Assembly (NCBI GenBank): GCA_940671915.1
Contig: CALNVZ010003426.1
Coordinates: forward strand, 35,895,791-35,959,790
Direction of reading: 5' to 3'
From: Paracentrotus lividus
Lineage: Eukaryota; Echinodermata; Echinoidea; Camarodonta; Echinidae
Length of the DNA: 64,000 nucleotides
The position numbers were made by a program, and so were the translations under genes. Of the stretch, positions 24,001 through 34,064 are shown piece by piece. The notes under the pieces are model-generated. The model ran no database searches, had not been told where the DNA came from, and was given only the letters and a program-made list of their open reading frames with translations. Each line of letters starts with the position of its first letter. The first letter of the stretch is position 1.

Positions 24001-26972
24001 CAGTATGTAGCTGATCTACGATTGGTTTGAAATAAAGATATACAACATTATGATGATTCCAGGTAAGCATGGTATACTGCACTAAGAGACAAACTGCCTC
24101 CCTGGCGAGCATGACATGATTGAACTGCTTCCAGTAGCTCATCTATGTTTGGTTGAAAGAATAAGAAACATACAACATTTAGCTATACACGGCAATAACA
24201 AGAAAGTGTGGTATACTGCATCAAGGGACGCTCCGCAATCCAAATGCTTAAACTACTGCCAGTTCATGCAAGAACAAGACATTCAGATGTTAATACAACA
24301 CATATCTATTAACCAATACAGGGTACAGCAGACCTAACAATTTTCTGGTTGCACAACTGACATGCTTTGGATCTAAAGTAACTTAAAGTCGTGTGACTGA
24401 AAATCATAAAGTATGGAGAGGCCTTAAACCCATGTATAAACCTTAATTACAAGCTTGTCTTCACATACCTTTTCAGCCTTGAGCATTCTGAGTCGAGCTT
24501 CTTCCATCATATCTGCAAACTCTTTGTGAGTCGGTTCATTGGGCACCATAGCCTTACAGCCTGGACAGACGCTCTTTCTCTCACCAAGGGTCAACTCATC
24601 TAGGGGTGCGTTCTGTTAAAAAAGAGGGAATAATTCAGTATAACCTCCTAAATTTGGCAACGATTCAATTTTTCCAACACACATTACTTTTTTTTTTATT
24701 AAAGGGGAATCAAACCAAATGATATCAATCTTAAGAAAAAGAGTTAAGTGATAGGAGCAATTAAAAAAAAAAAGTTTCATCATACTTGGTGATTAAATAC
24801 GAGAGTCATGGAAGTTTGGAAAGTCTTTTATTTTCTACAGAGATCCTAAAATTGGCAAAGTTGTTTCAATAAGGCAGACAACTGACTAATGGGAAATGTA
24901 ATTACTAGGACTCTGCCAGAACTTCGTTCAATTGAGACGAAAACTGAAAAGAGAATGAAATATATCATATCAGCAGTTTATATTCCTTTTATCCCACCTC
25001 ATCATCCTGTATGGTGCTATATGGGTCGTTGATCTCGCAGGCGTCTGTCGCGATGTCCCAGTCGGCGTCGGCGAGGAATCGGTCAGCCTTGAGCATATTG
25101 AATGTTCGGTTCTGACCCTCGTGAATACGTCTCACTGCGCCAGCCATAGCAAGCCGCTTAGGTATGGAGATGTCGCTCATGCCTGTTTTAGAAGTTAGGT
25201 TTGAAGTCTATGTTATGAAAATTTATTTGATGTTTATTCATTACCATATAAAATGAAAGTTTAAATCATTTCCAAATTACATGATGTTTGAAATATGTCG
25301 AAAAATTCATTTCATGTTTATTCCTTACCATGTAACATGAAATTTTAATAATTTCCAAATAACATATCTTTATCTGAAGTTTATTCATTACCATATAACA
25401 TGAAAGTTTATCTGAAGTTTATTCACTTCCATGTAACATGAAAGTTTATTCATTTCAGAATAGCATATATTAAAGTTTATCTGAAGTTTATTGATTTTCA
25501 TATAACATAATAAAAAGTTTATTGAAGTTGATTCCACATAACATAAAATCCAAAAATTTATTTAAAGTATGATTCATTTCTATATGAAGTATTTGTTATG
25601 CTGAATAAATGAATGGTATAACAAGAGAATACCCCTGTATCTTACCAAGGATTTTAAGTAGAGACTGGATGGTAGTGGCGTTAATGACCAGCGTGAGGAC
25701 CACGATACCGGCTGTGTGGAACAGGAACTTGCCCCCGATGTCATTATCCCCTGCAAGGTTCTCCACCACCAGGGCCAGGGCCAGACCTACAGCTCCTCGA
25801 AGACCACCCCAGGTCATGATGACAGCGTTGCGCCAGGTCAGACCGTAGCCAATCCGAGATAGGACGGGGCTGAACAGGCCGATAACCATGCCCCTGGAAT
25901 GGCGATTTATGATGATATAAAAGATTTAAATAGATTGATAAACACTAACTGCAAGTGTTAGCATCACCCTTTTTACCCTAACTGTAATTCATTCCCTGAT
26001 CTAACTCCAAACCTAAGGCTTAAAGGTTCAGTGCCCTGTAACATAAAGAGTTACAATCAATTGCAAATCAACGGTAACCAATCAGGATTCTTGTTTCATA
26101 GACCTCTGGCATAAAAGTCTCACTGTGAACCAATCAGCACGGCTGTTTCAAATTTAGAATTGATCGTAAGCCATCGTAATCAAGAAAAAATAATTTCAAG
26201 CTTGATGAACACCGATGCATAGAGGTTATATGATTTTTCTGCCACATGACATTTAAAAAAAAAAATTTAATAGCGATTATGGCATAAATATTCATATCAT
26301 GAATGACACCACCATAAAAACTAAAAACAACAAAACTTGTCGGATTATTAGCATTGTTCTTTCAAGTTCCATCATTTACATAACACATGAGACATTCAGA
26401 CATGACTTGGCACATTTTGCATGCTAATTCCATTTACCACCACCAGGTCATCGTGGTTACAATGCTCCCTAAGATTTTGACATTATACACATGAGAGATT
26501 TGATACAAATCACTGCCATAGTGCCTGGGTAAAAAGGGCCCTAAGTGAAGAATACTGGTGCATTTTGAATCCGATGATGAGGGTTAAATCTGTGAATCCC
26601 TGAGAGAATTAGACTAACCACTATAATAAACACTATACAAATCTAGTATGGTGTAAAAAAAAAGTGACCTGATAAATACTAAAACAGAAAGATGACAAAG
26701 AAACTGAGATCCTGTTTCTTAAACTTTCATGATCTCTTACCTGATAACATTGATGGCGAGATAGAGAACAATGAGATAAAACCAGTCCATCTTATCCACG
26801 CTGACCAGGGCCTTCTGGGTAACGACCACACCAACCATCATGAAGATGAGGGTGTTGGCTAGATAGGCCAGCATCTCCCAGAATCTGAGACAAAAAAACA
26901 AGAATAAAGAAAAGTTTAAGTTTGTCAGTTTAGATGTTTGAAAATTTTACTGATAGGAGTATTCATTTCATG

Positions 26973-27012
<40 letters not shown>

Positions 27013-30000
27013 CATCATCATCATCAAAAGTCATCATCACCAAAATCATCATCATCATCCTCATCATCATCATCATCATCATCCTCATCATCATCATCAA
27101 AATCATCATCATCATCATCATCATCAAAATCATCATCATCAAAATCATCATCATCATCATCATCATTATCATCATCCTCCTCCCTATCATCATCATCATC
27201 ATCCTCATCATCATCATCATCATCATCAAACTCATCACCATCATCATCATCATCATCATCTCATTATCGTCCTTACCATTGTGAGTCAATGCAATAATTA
27301 GTGCAAATTTCAAGAAGAAAGCCTGCTTCAGTAATAGACATTGAAATTCTAGACTACATGTAGATTAATGTAAGTTGGTTCATCTAACAAAGATAACCAA
27401 AAATGTACTTCAAGAACAATCTAATTTGTCTCGAAAGAATACTCAATAACATAACAGATTCTGGATTGCATTCTAAATGAAACCTCAACATTACATGAAG
27501 CAAAATATTGCTTTTTTACCTTTCCTAAAATCATCATTCTTATTGTCATCCTTATCTTTATTTGCCACATTGTCATTCATATAATCTTTCTCTTCATCAT
27601 CGGCATCCTCACACTCCTCCTCCTACTCATAATTTTCATGATATCATCATCATTATCATCATCATCTCCATCCCCATCACCATTATCATTATCATAATAA
27701 TCATCATCCTCCTTCTCATCCTCATCATCATCTTCTTACCTATGCAGGAAGACCTCCACCTCTGGACTGATGGAAGTCTTTTCCGAGTTGACAATGAGGC
27801 CTAGCACAACCACGGCCAGTACACCAGACACCTGCAGCCAGATATCACCGATGTAATAGGTGAGATAGGTAGCGGCCAGGGTGATGGTGATCTCCACCAG
27901 GGCGTCGTTGAAGATGTGCGATAGCCAGAAGACCGTCACCTTGGCAACGGCGTAGCCAAACAACGGTCCGGCAATGGCCACTTGAACGAAGTAGAGCACA
28001 TTTTCGCCAACTGAAATATGTAACAGAATCACAGTTTAATGGTTACTTCTTGAAATCTATATACATTTGTAGAAATTGTAAGCAAGTTATTACAAGAATC
28101 CTTTGTAATTTTGCAATTCCATCTACCAGTAGGATACCAGGAGGATGACCCATAGTTCATTTACATAAAACTCTGAATTAAAGCTAAGCTTTCAAGAGTT
28201 GTTGTAACCAAAATAATTTGAGATGAATCTGTTAGTTATGTCCTCATATTTGTCCCATGCACATTATACATATACCTACTTACGATTATATTCACAATCC
28301 GTTGATGATTTCAGAATAAATTTTGAGAAAGTATCGAAACAGTTGGTCAAATTGAGACTTGGAGTAGACCACTATCCCCCACTTTCTCGCCTGCAGTCTC
28401 AAGACAACACACACAGATCCGGTGAGAATTGCGTGCACTTGGTATACTCATAGACTTTCCACATGAATGAGCAAACTCGCGCATGCGTGGCTGCATCCTG
28501 ACCGGCTACAGAATTTATGCTTATTTTGCTCTTTTCTCAGCAAATACGCAATTTTCTGTAAATTCCTTTTGGTGTGAAGTATTTATTTCCTATGCTTGAG
28601 ATTTTTGGTTTGAACAAGAATGTTTTGATATCTTTCATCATGACTACTACTCAAGATTATCTTTAAAGCATTTACTTCAAGTCACTTTGTCTGAAAGACA
28701 TGACGTTATTTGCATCATATGTGGTACCAAAAGTCTATATTTGATATTGGGGAGTTGTGTTTCAATTTCTTACTTTAATGAAAGATACCATAGGACTGCA
28801 GTTGTCCTAGCAAGGTCTCATTATGTTCTTGGTGCAATTTTGTTTGACTGAATATCCTTCGCATGAATTTTCCCTAAATTTTCATATTCAAATCCTTATA
28901 CATACGAACCATAATGAGCCCGACAGAATGGCATGTACTAAAGCATGGACGGTGGATTTTTATTGAGAAATAAACACATTTCACAGTTTTGAGTGTCGCT
29001 TGTTGTCTACATATAGAAATTTGTTTTACCCATGTGGTATTAGGCAATCAGTAAATTGGACCAACTGATGTTAGACCAAGTGGATATAAACCAAATAGCT
29101 CAGTGTACCTGTTGAGGCGAGGTGAGGGAAGAAGACAATCTTCATGAAGACATTGAAGATAACGATAGCACAGCCATCATTCAGCAGTGATTCTCCCTCA
29201 ATGATGGTCCCAAGCTGTTTGGATGCACCTGTACATACCATAGCAAAATGCAATGTGGTATAGATGAATGCAAGAGTATGCAATCATAAAAATAGTTTTG
29301 ATTGCATGCACAACTCAAAAGTGATCCCTCTTCAATAAATCAAGGTCCCCAGTTGACTGGTTGCACTTTTAAAGAACATAAAACAATGCAATCCTTTTTT
29401 GATAAGCAAAGGTTGATGAATGTAAGTATAGTACTAACCCTGAGGAATGTTATCATTTTCATGAGATGCGTGACATAGTTACAATAGGATGAAGTAGTTC
29501 TTATTGGGTTAAGAAATGTAAAGAAAGCAAGAAAATTACATTTAAAAAAATCCTTTTTATCTAAGAAATCAGATATTTGTACGAATGCAATGCATTTTAC
29601 ATTTTTTGTTGTTAAAGAAAGCAATAATTTCAATGATATAATCACATGCTTTAGGAGAGTGCAGTAATGTGTACCGAAAGCTAACTAAAATAAAACAATG
29701 ACTTCTATAATGTACTAAACACAGGAGATCAAGATTGTGTCAAAGTACAAGAATAATCATTTCAAGGCAAAATACATAAAATGGACAAGATTAAAATGGA
29801 ACCTACCAAGATCTTTGAGTAGCGCAACCACAGCCACAGGATCAGTAGCACTCATGATGGCACCAAACATCATTGATTCGCTGAAGTTCCAGTTGTAATT
29901 GAACAGGTTCATGGCCAAGAGAGCGGTTAGAACAGCTGCTACCACGAGACCGAGCAGGGCGAGTATACACACCTTGAAAGAAAAAATTAAGGTAATTTTA

Positions 30001-33000
30001 ATGTCACTTTCGAAATGATTGCAATTATTTATCTAAACTCATTCATTAGCATATGCAAAAGAAACTTCACTCCACCAGTTTGCATTTTTTAAAAATTTAT
30101 TTATTTATTTATTATTATTTTTTTTTTTTGGAGGGGGGTGGGGTTGCATCTAAAAGCCAGGAAGATCCTCTGCTATGACTATGACTCAACTATTTTTCTT
30201 GGAGGTTATTTGTTCTCCTTTTAGTGACAATTGGGCATTACCTTGAAACCATAAAGGTATGACTCACTTAAAACACATCAGCAAATAGAGAAAAATCACT
30301 GAAAAATGATTTATTTCTTGTGCAGTACATTAAACTGTCTTGATTAAAAACAGTAAGAATGAATTAATTCTTGAAATTACTAAATTGGCCATGCAAATAA
30401 AAAAATAAAATCTCTAATTCCATTTTTATTTTTTGACCCATTTTGTAATTTTCTTCATCAAAATGTAATTAAATATAAATTTTTACTTTCTTTAAAAGCC
30501 TGCTTCAGTCTACAAGCAAAATGAAAATGTAAAATTGCAAATTTGGGGAACAAAAACTGATCAATTTAGACCTCTGGAAATCTTGTACATGTATGGGTTA
30601 ACTATACCTGCAGGAAAGACCTCATAAAGGTGTGAACGTCCATGGCAAAGGCAGACTCAAAGATGAGGATTGGTAGAAAGATCTGGAGCAGGACATGGGG
30701 GTCCATGTTGGCCACATCTCGCGTATGTGCTTCCACTAGGGGGACATTGGACGCGATCACGCCAACGATTGCTCCGAGGATGAGCAAGATTACCGTGTAC
30801 GGGATGGGCAGCTTCTTGAAGAGGGACCTGGAGAAGGCTATATCGGGAAAAACAAAAACGATTCAGCTCAGACATTTAAAACTTTTTGCGACGAATTAGA
30901 TTCCTAACTTGAGATAATAACTAGTCTTCACACCATTTACAAAATTAAAAAAAAAAACAAACTTGTAAATCCAAATATGACAGGGGTCCCTTATTTCCCC
31001 CATGAAATATCAAATCATCATCAAAAGAACATGCATGTGAAGTGAACAGCTGCCAAAATAATTTTAACTTTAAACCAAAATGACTATTTATTACTTTATC
31101 ATAATTATACACAATTTCGGTCTATATCTACAGTAGATGTGAAATTAGTCTAATAAAGCTAAAAGGCTAAAATGTCAAATAATTTAATATTTTTCTGAAA
31201 AGACATTCTCCTTTAGAATCATATGCTATACACTGAGGAATAGAGGATAACATAAATATTTGGTAAATTTTCTCACTCGAGTCGGTGATACACCCATGAC
31301 AAAAATTTTACAAAATAAAGTTTGCAAACTTCTTGAAAATAGCAGTCTTTTCTGGTGCATGACCGACATCAGACTGCAGGGTTTGACCGAGTGCGCTGCT
31401 AACGCATTCAAAATTATTGTATTCGTAGCAGGCAAAATGAATGCGTTTTGGGAAAAAAACATCTTGCCTATTTTCATCCACGACAAAATAGACCAATATA
31501 GCTGGCTGGGGTTGGGTGTCCAGACACGTAAAAAAAATGAGGACTTGTTTGTTGTTTGTTGTTTTTTTTTGGGGGGGAGGGGTATCTTTGGATTAATACA
31601 AAAACATATGTTGAATTAGTGCTTATCATCAACATTTGTTCTCTGTAATATTTCTAAACATTTTGTGCTTTGAAACTACAAGTTCGATTTGGAATGGTTA
31701 AAAATACCACTAAGAATGGGTAAAATAATTATAGCAAAAAATAAAATTTATGTAATGTCACTTACCTAAAAGGACTAGATGCAAATAAGATATTCCTAAA
31801 AATTGTGTGCACTTGAAGAAATCTTGTATTTTCCAGTCAATTTCAGAGTCTCATCCGATCTACGTGAAAATACTAGCGTGTAGAGCATATAGCTGCTGCC
31901 GATGTCGCGTATGCGTGTTGCAAACTAATCACCGCGAATGTGACCCATTTAACTACACTGAATCAGCAATTCTGACCCCATTTTTTGCTTTATGATCATC
32001 ACGAAAAACGAGGATAGTCATCCGGATAGTATTGTAAGTAGATCTATATAAACTTATAAATGAAATAGTTTTGTTAATTTTTTATTCCATAATTTTGACA
32101 TTCTAGCCTGGAAAAGCGAAGGCACCTCATTTTTTTTCATGGGAATAACTCGCAGCCAGTACACTTCGTGTACGGGCTGCCGCAGTAACTTGTATACCAT
32201 CTAAAATGGCCGGTTAATATTGTCTGTCCGAACACCCAAAAATTGGGTAGGGGTCTAACTGTTAGACCTCTAACATTAGATATAACTGTTAGACCTCTAG
32301 ATCTAACGTTACACCCACTACAGTACATCCCAGAAAAAGTGGAACCTGAATGGGTAGAGTTTAGTCATTTTTCTTGGTGAAAGCAAGCAATTATTAATTA
32401 ATGAAAATTTAAGTAGACTCTAGGCCCACACTCTACAGCATTTTAAAGTTTAAAACTTTTTTTTTATTTGGCATCAAATTGTCAAAGTGTCAGAGAAACT
32501 TCTCAGAAAGGAAGAAAAAATTCAAATATTGAACTTTGATATTTCATTATTTACTGATACCTACCACCAAATAGACAGCATCCAAATATAAAGATAATCA
32601 CTTTTGGTGCGTGGATTTTAGGGCTGTCATGTTGTGATTGTCCTTGGTGTTCGGACGCATTTGAGGTTGTCAAATAATGATCGGTAGCTGGATCTGGAGT
32701 CGTCGTTGTTGCGGTAGCTGGATTCGCAGTTGTTGCAGCGGGTGAAGCATTTCCCAATCCCCCAGGCCCAAGACTCCCGGTGACTGACTGGATGAATATT
32801 GCTCCTGCGAGTGCCGCTGCGGCAGGCACAAGTTCACGTAGACCGAAGGATTCAGTCACTATTTTGGGATTGCATTGGTTAAACACTGAATGCTCACAAA
32901 ATAAGAGACTGAAAATCGTAGTATTCCGCCGTGCATGGACCCCAGAGAGCTGGCGAGGGAGCAGGGCATGACAAGACTTTTCACTGCACTGGTGACTGAT

Positions 33001-33211
33001 CCATGAAAGACAGTGGTCTCGAAATTCCTTTTTAGTTCTAAATTCATCTTTTCATTACTCTAGATCTACTAAATTTCAAATACATAATAATCATATATAT
33101 TGGAAAATGTTCTGAGCCTACCTTAACTTGTATATTGAGCCAAAGAATTCATTAAATTCTTCCTCTATTCTGTCTTATCGCGATGTGTCAGCGGTAGCCA
33201 TCTTTACTCAT
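14714..33211 (-). CDS. SLC9C1: Sperm-specific Na+/H+ exchanger, voltage- and cyclic-nucleotide-regulated
   Basis: 22 exons, about 1349 residues; all intron phases and GT/AG sites agree. Domain order: variable Thr/Ala-rich N-terminus (~1-85); CPA1-type exchanger (~85-490) with SATDPVAVVALL and the GESLLNDG ion-site motif (Asn-Asp at ~248-249); linker with CPGC; four-helix voltage-sensing domain (~670-840), whose S4 has K/R at every third position (VVKLFRLLRGLRMLRLTK, ~809-826); cyclic-nucleotide-binding domain (~985-1100, REGDPSDGLFLIVSG and VIGEMGVLTNKPRNA); Pro-rich tail ending PRVNV. Known for the sea-urchin protein: it sits in the sperm flagellum, exchanges Na+ for H+, is activated by hyperpolarisation through S4 and tuned by cAMP, and so alkalinises sperm during chemotaxis. 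The length matches the sea-urchin orthologue (~1325). All catalytic and sensor motifs look intact. Introns carry MITEs, satellites and decayed exon copies. The only uncertain part is exon 1. Confidence 0.97.
15092..16026. other. SLC9C1 intron 21
   Basis: Contains 'gcagcggagcctttttgaaa' plus a G-rich stretch (15379-15407), a probable repeat remnant. No gene. Confidence 0.5.
16027..16212 (-). CDS. SLC9C1: SLC9C1 exon 21
   Basis: GMAYNAHTRDEIRSPCLISR through RLDVESKGSL. Beta-rich C-terminal domain. Confidence 0.95.
16477..16535. repeat. Twin perfect hairpins in SLC9C1 intron 20
   Basis: GCATAGCAA/TTGCTATGC (16477-16495) and GCTACACAAAA/TTTTGTGTAGC (16510-16535) follow each other. Probably a MITE remnant. 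Confidence 0.6.
17006..17122 (-). CDS. SLC9C1: SLC9C1 exon 20
   Basis: GWTQEKVKLHLERGYLPDLA through DVILIN. Conserved C-terminal region. Confidence 0.95.
17304..17436. mobile_element. 133 bp MITE, copy 1
   Basis: Ends CAGTAGCGGACGCAGACC and (reverse complement) CAGGCGCGGATCCAAGAA. The full element recurs inverted at 36752-36884, including 'gccgattttgtccccagaca'. Inside SLC9C1 intron 19. Confidence 0.8.
17601..17738 (-). CDS. SLC9C1: SLC9C1 exon 19
   Basis: VYFISAEDMNLAINTFTLSP through MEQMAYQ: end of the CNBD roll and C-helix. Confidence 0.95.
17940..18060 (-). mobile_element. Degenerate TTAGGG-containing MITE remnant
   Basis: 'cctggactacactgtagatc', 'taaccctaaacctaaaataa' and 'accctaaatcttaattgttg' follow the order of the better copies at 2478 and 35272. 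Weakly supported. Confidence 0.4.
18229..18405 (-). CDS. SLC9C1: SLC9C1 exon 18
   Basis: LFGCSAFLDHDNPPV through the phosphate-binding cassette VIGEMGVLTNKPRNATVV. Decayed copies of its 5' half lie upstream at 18541-19060. Confidence 0.96.
18541..19060 (-). pseudogene. Three decayed partial copies of SLC9C1 exon 18
   Basis: Blocks around 18570-18620, 18800-18860 and 18970-19040 repeat the plus-strand exon text 'gtcgtggtccaggaaagcag' and the intron text next to it ('gaaggagaggagaggagg', 'gtgatcagtgccggagctga'). Unit spacing is about 180-220 bp. The first copy keeps an acceptor-like CTCCAG but is frameshifted in the exon part. All are in the intron upstream of the real exon and are probably silent. 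Confidence 0.8.
19236..19334 (-). CDS. SLC9C1: SLC9C1 exon 17
   Basis: ARASLLHFDYGEVIVREGDP then SDGLFLIVSGLVK: first beta strands of the cyclic-nucleotide-binding roll. Confidence 0.96.
19533..19658 (-). CDS. SLC9C1: SLC9C1 exon 16
   Basis: TVEIKMKRLMNAPSSIPPPP through GDEKLINFIK. Leads into the CNBD. Confidence 0.95.
20246..20394 (-). CDS. SLC9C1: SLC9C1 exon 15
   Basis: LLQRDHPGIAVSVKTRQSIR through DEMEAHKLER. Amphipathic linker before the CNBD. Confidence 0.95.
21110..21311 (-). CDS. SLC9C1: SLC9C1 exon 14
   Basis: ALIPRLIAVVNGRINNQLSL through GRLQVVKEL. Post-S4 cytosolic helices linking the sensor to the exchanger and CNBD. Confidence 0.96.
21978..22172 (-). CDS. SLC9C1: SLC9C1 exon 13
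   Basis: S3 (FDAFILVVALVDIIIAETL) and the S4 sensor VVKLFRLLRGLRMLRLTK with seven basic residues at i+3 spacing. Confidence 0.97.
22848..23165 (-). CDS. SLC9C1: SLC9C1 exon 12
   Basis: KRKLEDLISDKK..., then S1 (FEVTINIAIILNIVPIIMEF) and S2 (LSNFVFFVIYAIEALVK) of the voltage-sensing domain. 106 codons. Confidence 0.96.
23401..23666. mobile_element. 266 bp MITE with GGCCCGTATTC-type termini
   Basis: Left ATTGGCACGTATTCACAAAG; right end reverse-complements to ATGGCCCGTATTCTCAAAGG. Related termini occur at 34373 and 35302. Confidence 0.65.
23705..23863 (-). CDS. SLC9C1: SLC9C1 exon 11
   Basis: ISYWKQFEHGMLAREAVRLL through SWQVKGIYPWL. This is the intact copy. Three decayed copies of its 5' half lie just upstream (23941-24306). 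Confidence 0.95.
23941..24306 (-). pseudogene. Three decayed tandem copies of SLC9C1 exon 11 5' half
   Basis: Units at 23941-24071, 24072-24210 and 24211-24306 each start 'gtatactgca' and repeat the exon text 'gacgaactgcctccctggcg' plus 'ttgaaagaataag...tacaacat' intron sequence. The real unit is ~23795-23940. The middle copy still reads SYWKQFNHVMLAREAVCLLV with an AG acceptor; the others are progressively decayed. The 3' half of the exon is missing from every copy, so inclusion would truncate or shift the protein. Confidence 0.88.
24469..24612 (-). CDS. SLC9C1: SLC9C1 exon 10
   Basis: NAPLDELTLGERKSVCPGCK through RLRMLKAEK. Linker with a CPGC pair. Confidence 0.96.
24998..25182 (-). CDS. 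SLC9C1: SLC9C1 exon 9
   Basis: MSDISIPKRLAMAGAVRRIH through DPYSTIQDDE. Start of the cytosolic linker after the exchanger. Confidence 0.96.
25215..25560. repeat. ~40 bp minisatellite in SLC9C1 intron 8
   Basis: Repeats of 'gtttattcattaccatataa' and 'catgaaagtttatctgaa', about eight irregular units. Confidence 0.8.
25646..25893 (-). CDS. SLC9C1: SLC9C1 exon 8
   Basis: GLTWRNAVIMTWGGLRGAVG, the conserved Arg-bearing GGLRGAVGLALAL helix of CPA1 exchangers, through NATTIQSLLKIL. Confidence 0.96.
26741..26884 (-). CDS. SLC9C1: SLC9C1 exon 7
   Basis: FWEMLAYLANTLIFMMVGVV and the following VDKMDWFYLIVLYLA. Conserved exchanger helices. Confidence 0.96.
26973..27262. repeat. (ATC)n / (GAT)n trinucleotide satellite
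   Basis: About 290 bp of ATC repeats with CTC and AAA interruptions, in SLC9C1 intron 6. Long apparent His/Ser/Ile/Met frames across it are artefacts of the repeat. Confidence 0.97.
27588..27737. repeat. Second degenerate (ATC)n tract abutting exon 6 donor
   Basis: TCATCATC-rich, ending three bases from the exon 6 splice donor. On the transcript it is a GAT/purine-rich run at the intron start. Confidence 0.85.
27740..28010 (-). CDS. SLC9C1: SLC9C1 exon 6
   Basis: ENVLYFVQVAIAGPLFGYAV through EKTSISPEVEVFLH: mid-exchanger helices. The donor GTAAGA runs straight into a (GAT)n tract on the minus strand. Confidence 0.96.
28011..29108. other. SLC9C1 intron 5
   Basis: No gene. 29040-29095 carries the dispersed 'gttagaccaagtggat' repeat. 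Confidence 0.5.
29109..29228 (-). CDS. SLC9C1: SLC9C1 exon 5
   Basis: GASKQLGTIIEGESLLNDG carries the ion-binding Asn-Asp pair, followed by CAIVIFNVFMKIVFFP. Acceptor ATGTACAG; donor GTACAC. Confidence 0.96.
29807..29972 (-). CDS. SLC9C1: SLC9C1 exon 4
   Basis: Residues 177-231, VCILALLG through FGAIMSATDPVAVVALLKDL. Includes the discontinuous-helix motif TDPVAVVALL of Na+/H+ exchangers. Confidence 0.96.
30608..30837 (-). CDS. SLC9C1: SLC9C1 exon 3
   Basis: Residues ~100-176: FSRSLFKKLPIPYTVILL, then HVLLQIFLPILIFESAFAMD, the classic CPA1 second and third helices. Phase 1 in, phase 0 out. Confidence 0.95.
30838..32564. other. SLC9C1 intron 2
   Basis: No recognisable gene. 32250-32315 has the internally repeated 'taactgttagacctct' and TCTAACGTTA motif. 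A 119-codon open frame at 31260-31619 resembles nothing I know. Confidence 0.5.
32565..32858 (-). CDS. SLC9C1: SLC9C1 exon 2
   Basis: Residues 2-99: LRELVPAAAALAGAIFIQ hydrophobic start, a Thr/Ala/Pro-rich extracellular stretch, then APKVIIFIFGCCLFG opening the exchanger. Donor GTAGGT; acceptor after ...AAAATAG. Confidence 0.88.
33208..33211 (-). CDS. SLC9C1: SLC9C1 exon 1 (initiator, candidate)
   Basis: Minus strand reads ATGA followed by a good donor GTAAAG. Splicing to exon 2 (TG ACT GAA) gives M-M-T-E-S-F-G-L-R-E-L in the right phase, and an N-terminus about as long as that of the known urchin protein. No transcript evidence, so another 5' exon is possible. Confidence 0.5.
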
Positions 33212-33219
33212 GAATATTC

Positions 33220-33438
33220 ATATGGATTGGAGCTTAAATTGAGCTACCCATGCGCAATGATGTGTTTTCATTCATAAAGTTCAAAGCTATAAAATATTCA
33301 TGAAAAGTATATCAATATTCATATTGAATGATCTCAGCAAGTGTTCTGATTGGTCAAAATATTTCTGGGGCATATTTTGACCTTACTTCATATTAGCATA
33401 GCTCCATTCAACAGTAGACAGACAAAAAGGATTACACG
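33220..33438. promoter_or_regulatory. Candidate SLC9C1 5' region
   Basis: Upstream of the candidate initiator exon. Contains ATTGG/CCAAT at about 33350 ('tctgattggtcaaaat'). No TATA identified. Functional role inferred from position only. Confidence 0.3.
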
Positions 33439-33459
33439 ATGAGGACTCATTTTCAGAAA
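33439..33459 (+). CDS. Possible first coding exon of a divergent gene (very tentative)
   Basis: ATGAGGACTCATTTTCAGAA followed by AAAGTAAGTGC, a near-ideal splice donor, 230 bp from the SLC9C1 start and on the other strand. No downstream exon was recognised in the window. Confidence 0.15.
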
Positions 33460-33711
33460 GTAAGTGCTTCATTTTATATATTTATTTATTATGATAGATC
33501 TAGCCATATTAGTTTTAGCTAACAATAGAATCTAGAGATTCTATTCAACTAGAGATCTCCCTGATATTGTACTTTTAAGTACAAAAATTTGGAGACATTG
33601 TTAGTCATGTCAAAATGGCTTCAAAATCGCTTGCCATTGACTTTGTACATGGCTTAAAAGCAGCCACGAAAGGCGTTGTAGACCCCCTACGTAAACGTAT
33701 GTAGTATACTT

Positions 33712-33773
33712 CCACCGTTCAATGGGATATGGACAAATTCCTTTAATATTCAATTAATATCCCAAGACGGTGG
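33712..33773. repeat. Imperfect hairpin
   Basis: CCACCG...GGGATAT pairs with ATATCCC...CGGTGG around an AT-rich loop. Confidence 0.5.
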
Positions 33774-34027
33774 AATATTTCTGCCTAAAGTTTCACGCAG
33801 CTCGACAACTCTCCTTTTCTTCATTTTCTCGGGAAGTTTTGTTGCATTTACTTGATGTAGTTACCACTATCGGAAGCTGCAGTATTTTCTTTCCTCAATA
33901 TAATAACATTTTGCCTCATCTTGACAGTACTTGCGCCACTTTGGTTGAATATAGTTACTTTCCTTTCATAATTTTGTTACTTTTCGCCGGCGACATGATT
34001 GTTGTTTATTTGCAAATCGTTGACAGA

Positions 34028-34064
34028 TGACGTCATTGTGTGCGCGCACTTGTCAATGACGTCA
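34028..34064. promoter_or_regulatory. Pair of consensus CRE sites
   Basis: TGACGTCA at 34028-34035 and at 34057-34064, separated by a GTGCGCGCAC-containing spacer, ~820 bp upstream of the SLC9C1 start. Confidence 0.5.

Noticed and set aside
26934-27313. Long poly-His/Ser/Ile/Met open frames on both strands
   Set aside because: Produced by the (ATC)n satellite in an SLC9C1 intron.
31260-31619. 119-codon plus-strand frame in SLC9C1 intron 2
   Set aside because: No recognisable motif, no promoter or splice context, and opposite-strand frames are equally open.
33770-34030. 86-codon plus-strand frame with hydrophobic segments
   Set aside because: Starts in a hairpin repeat, AT-rich, no family resemblance.
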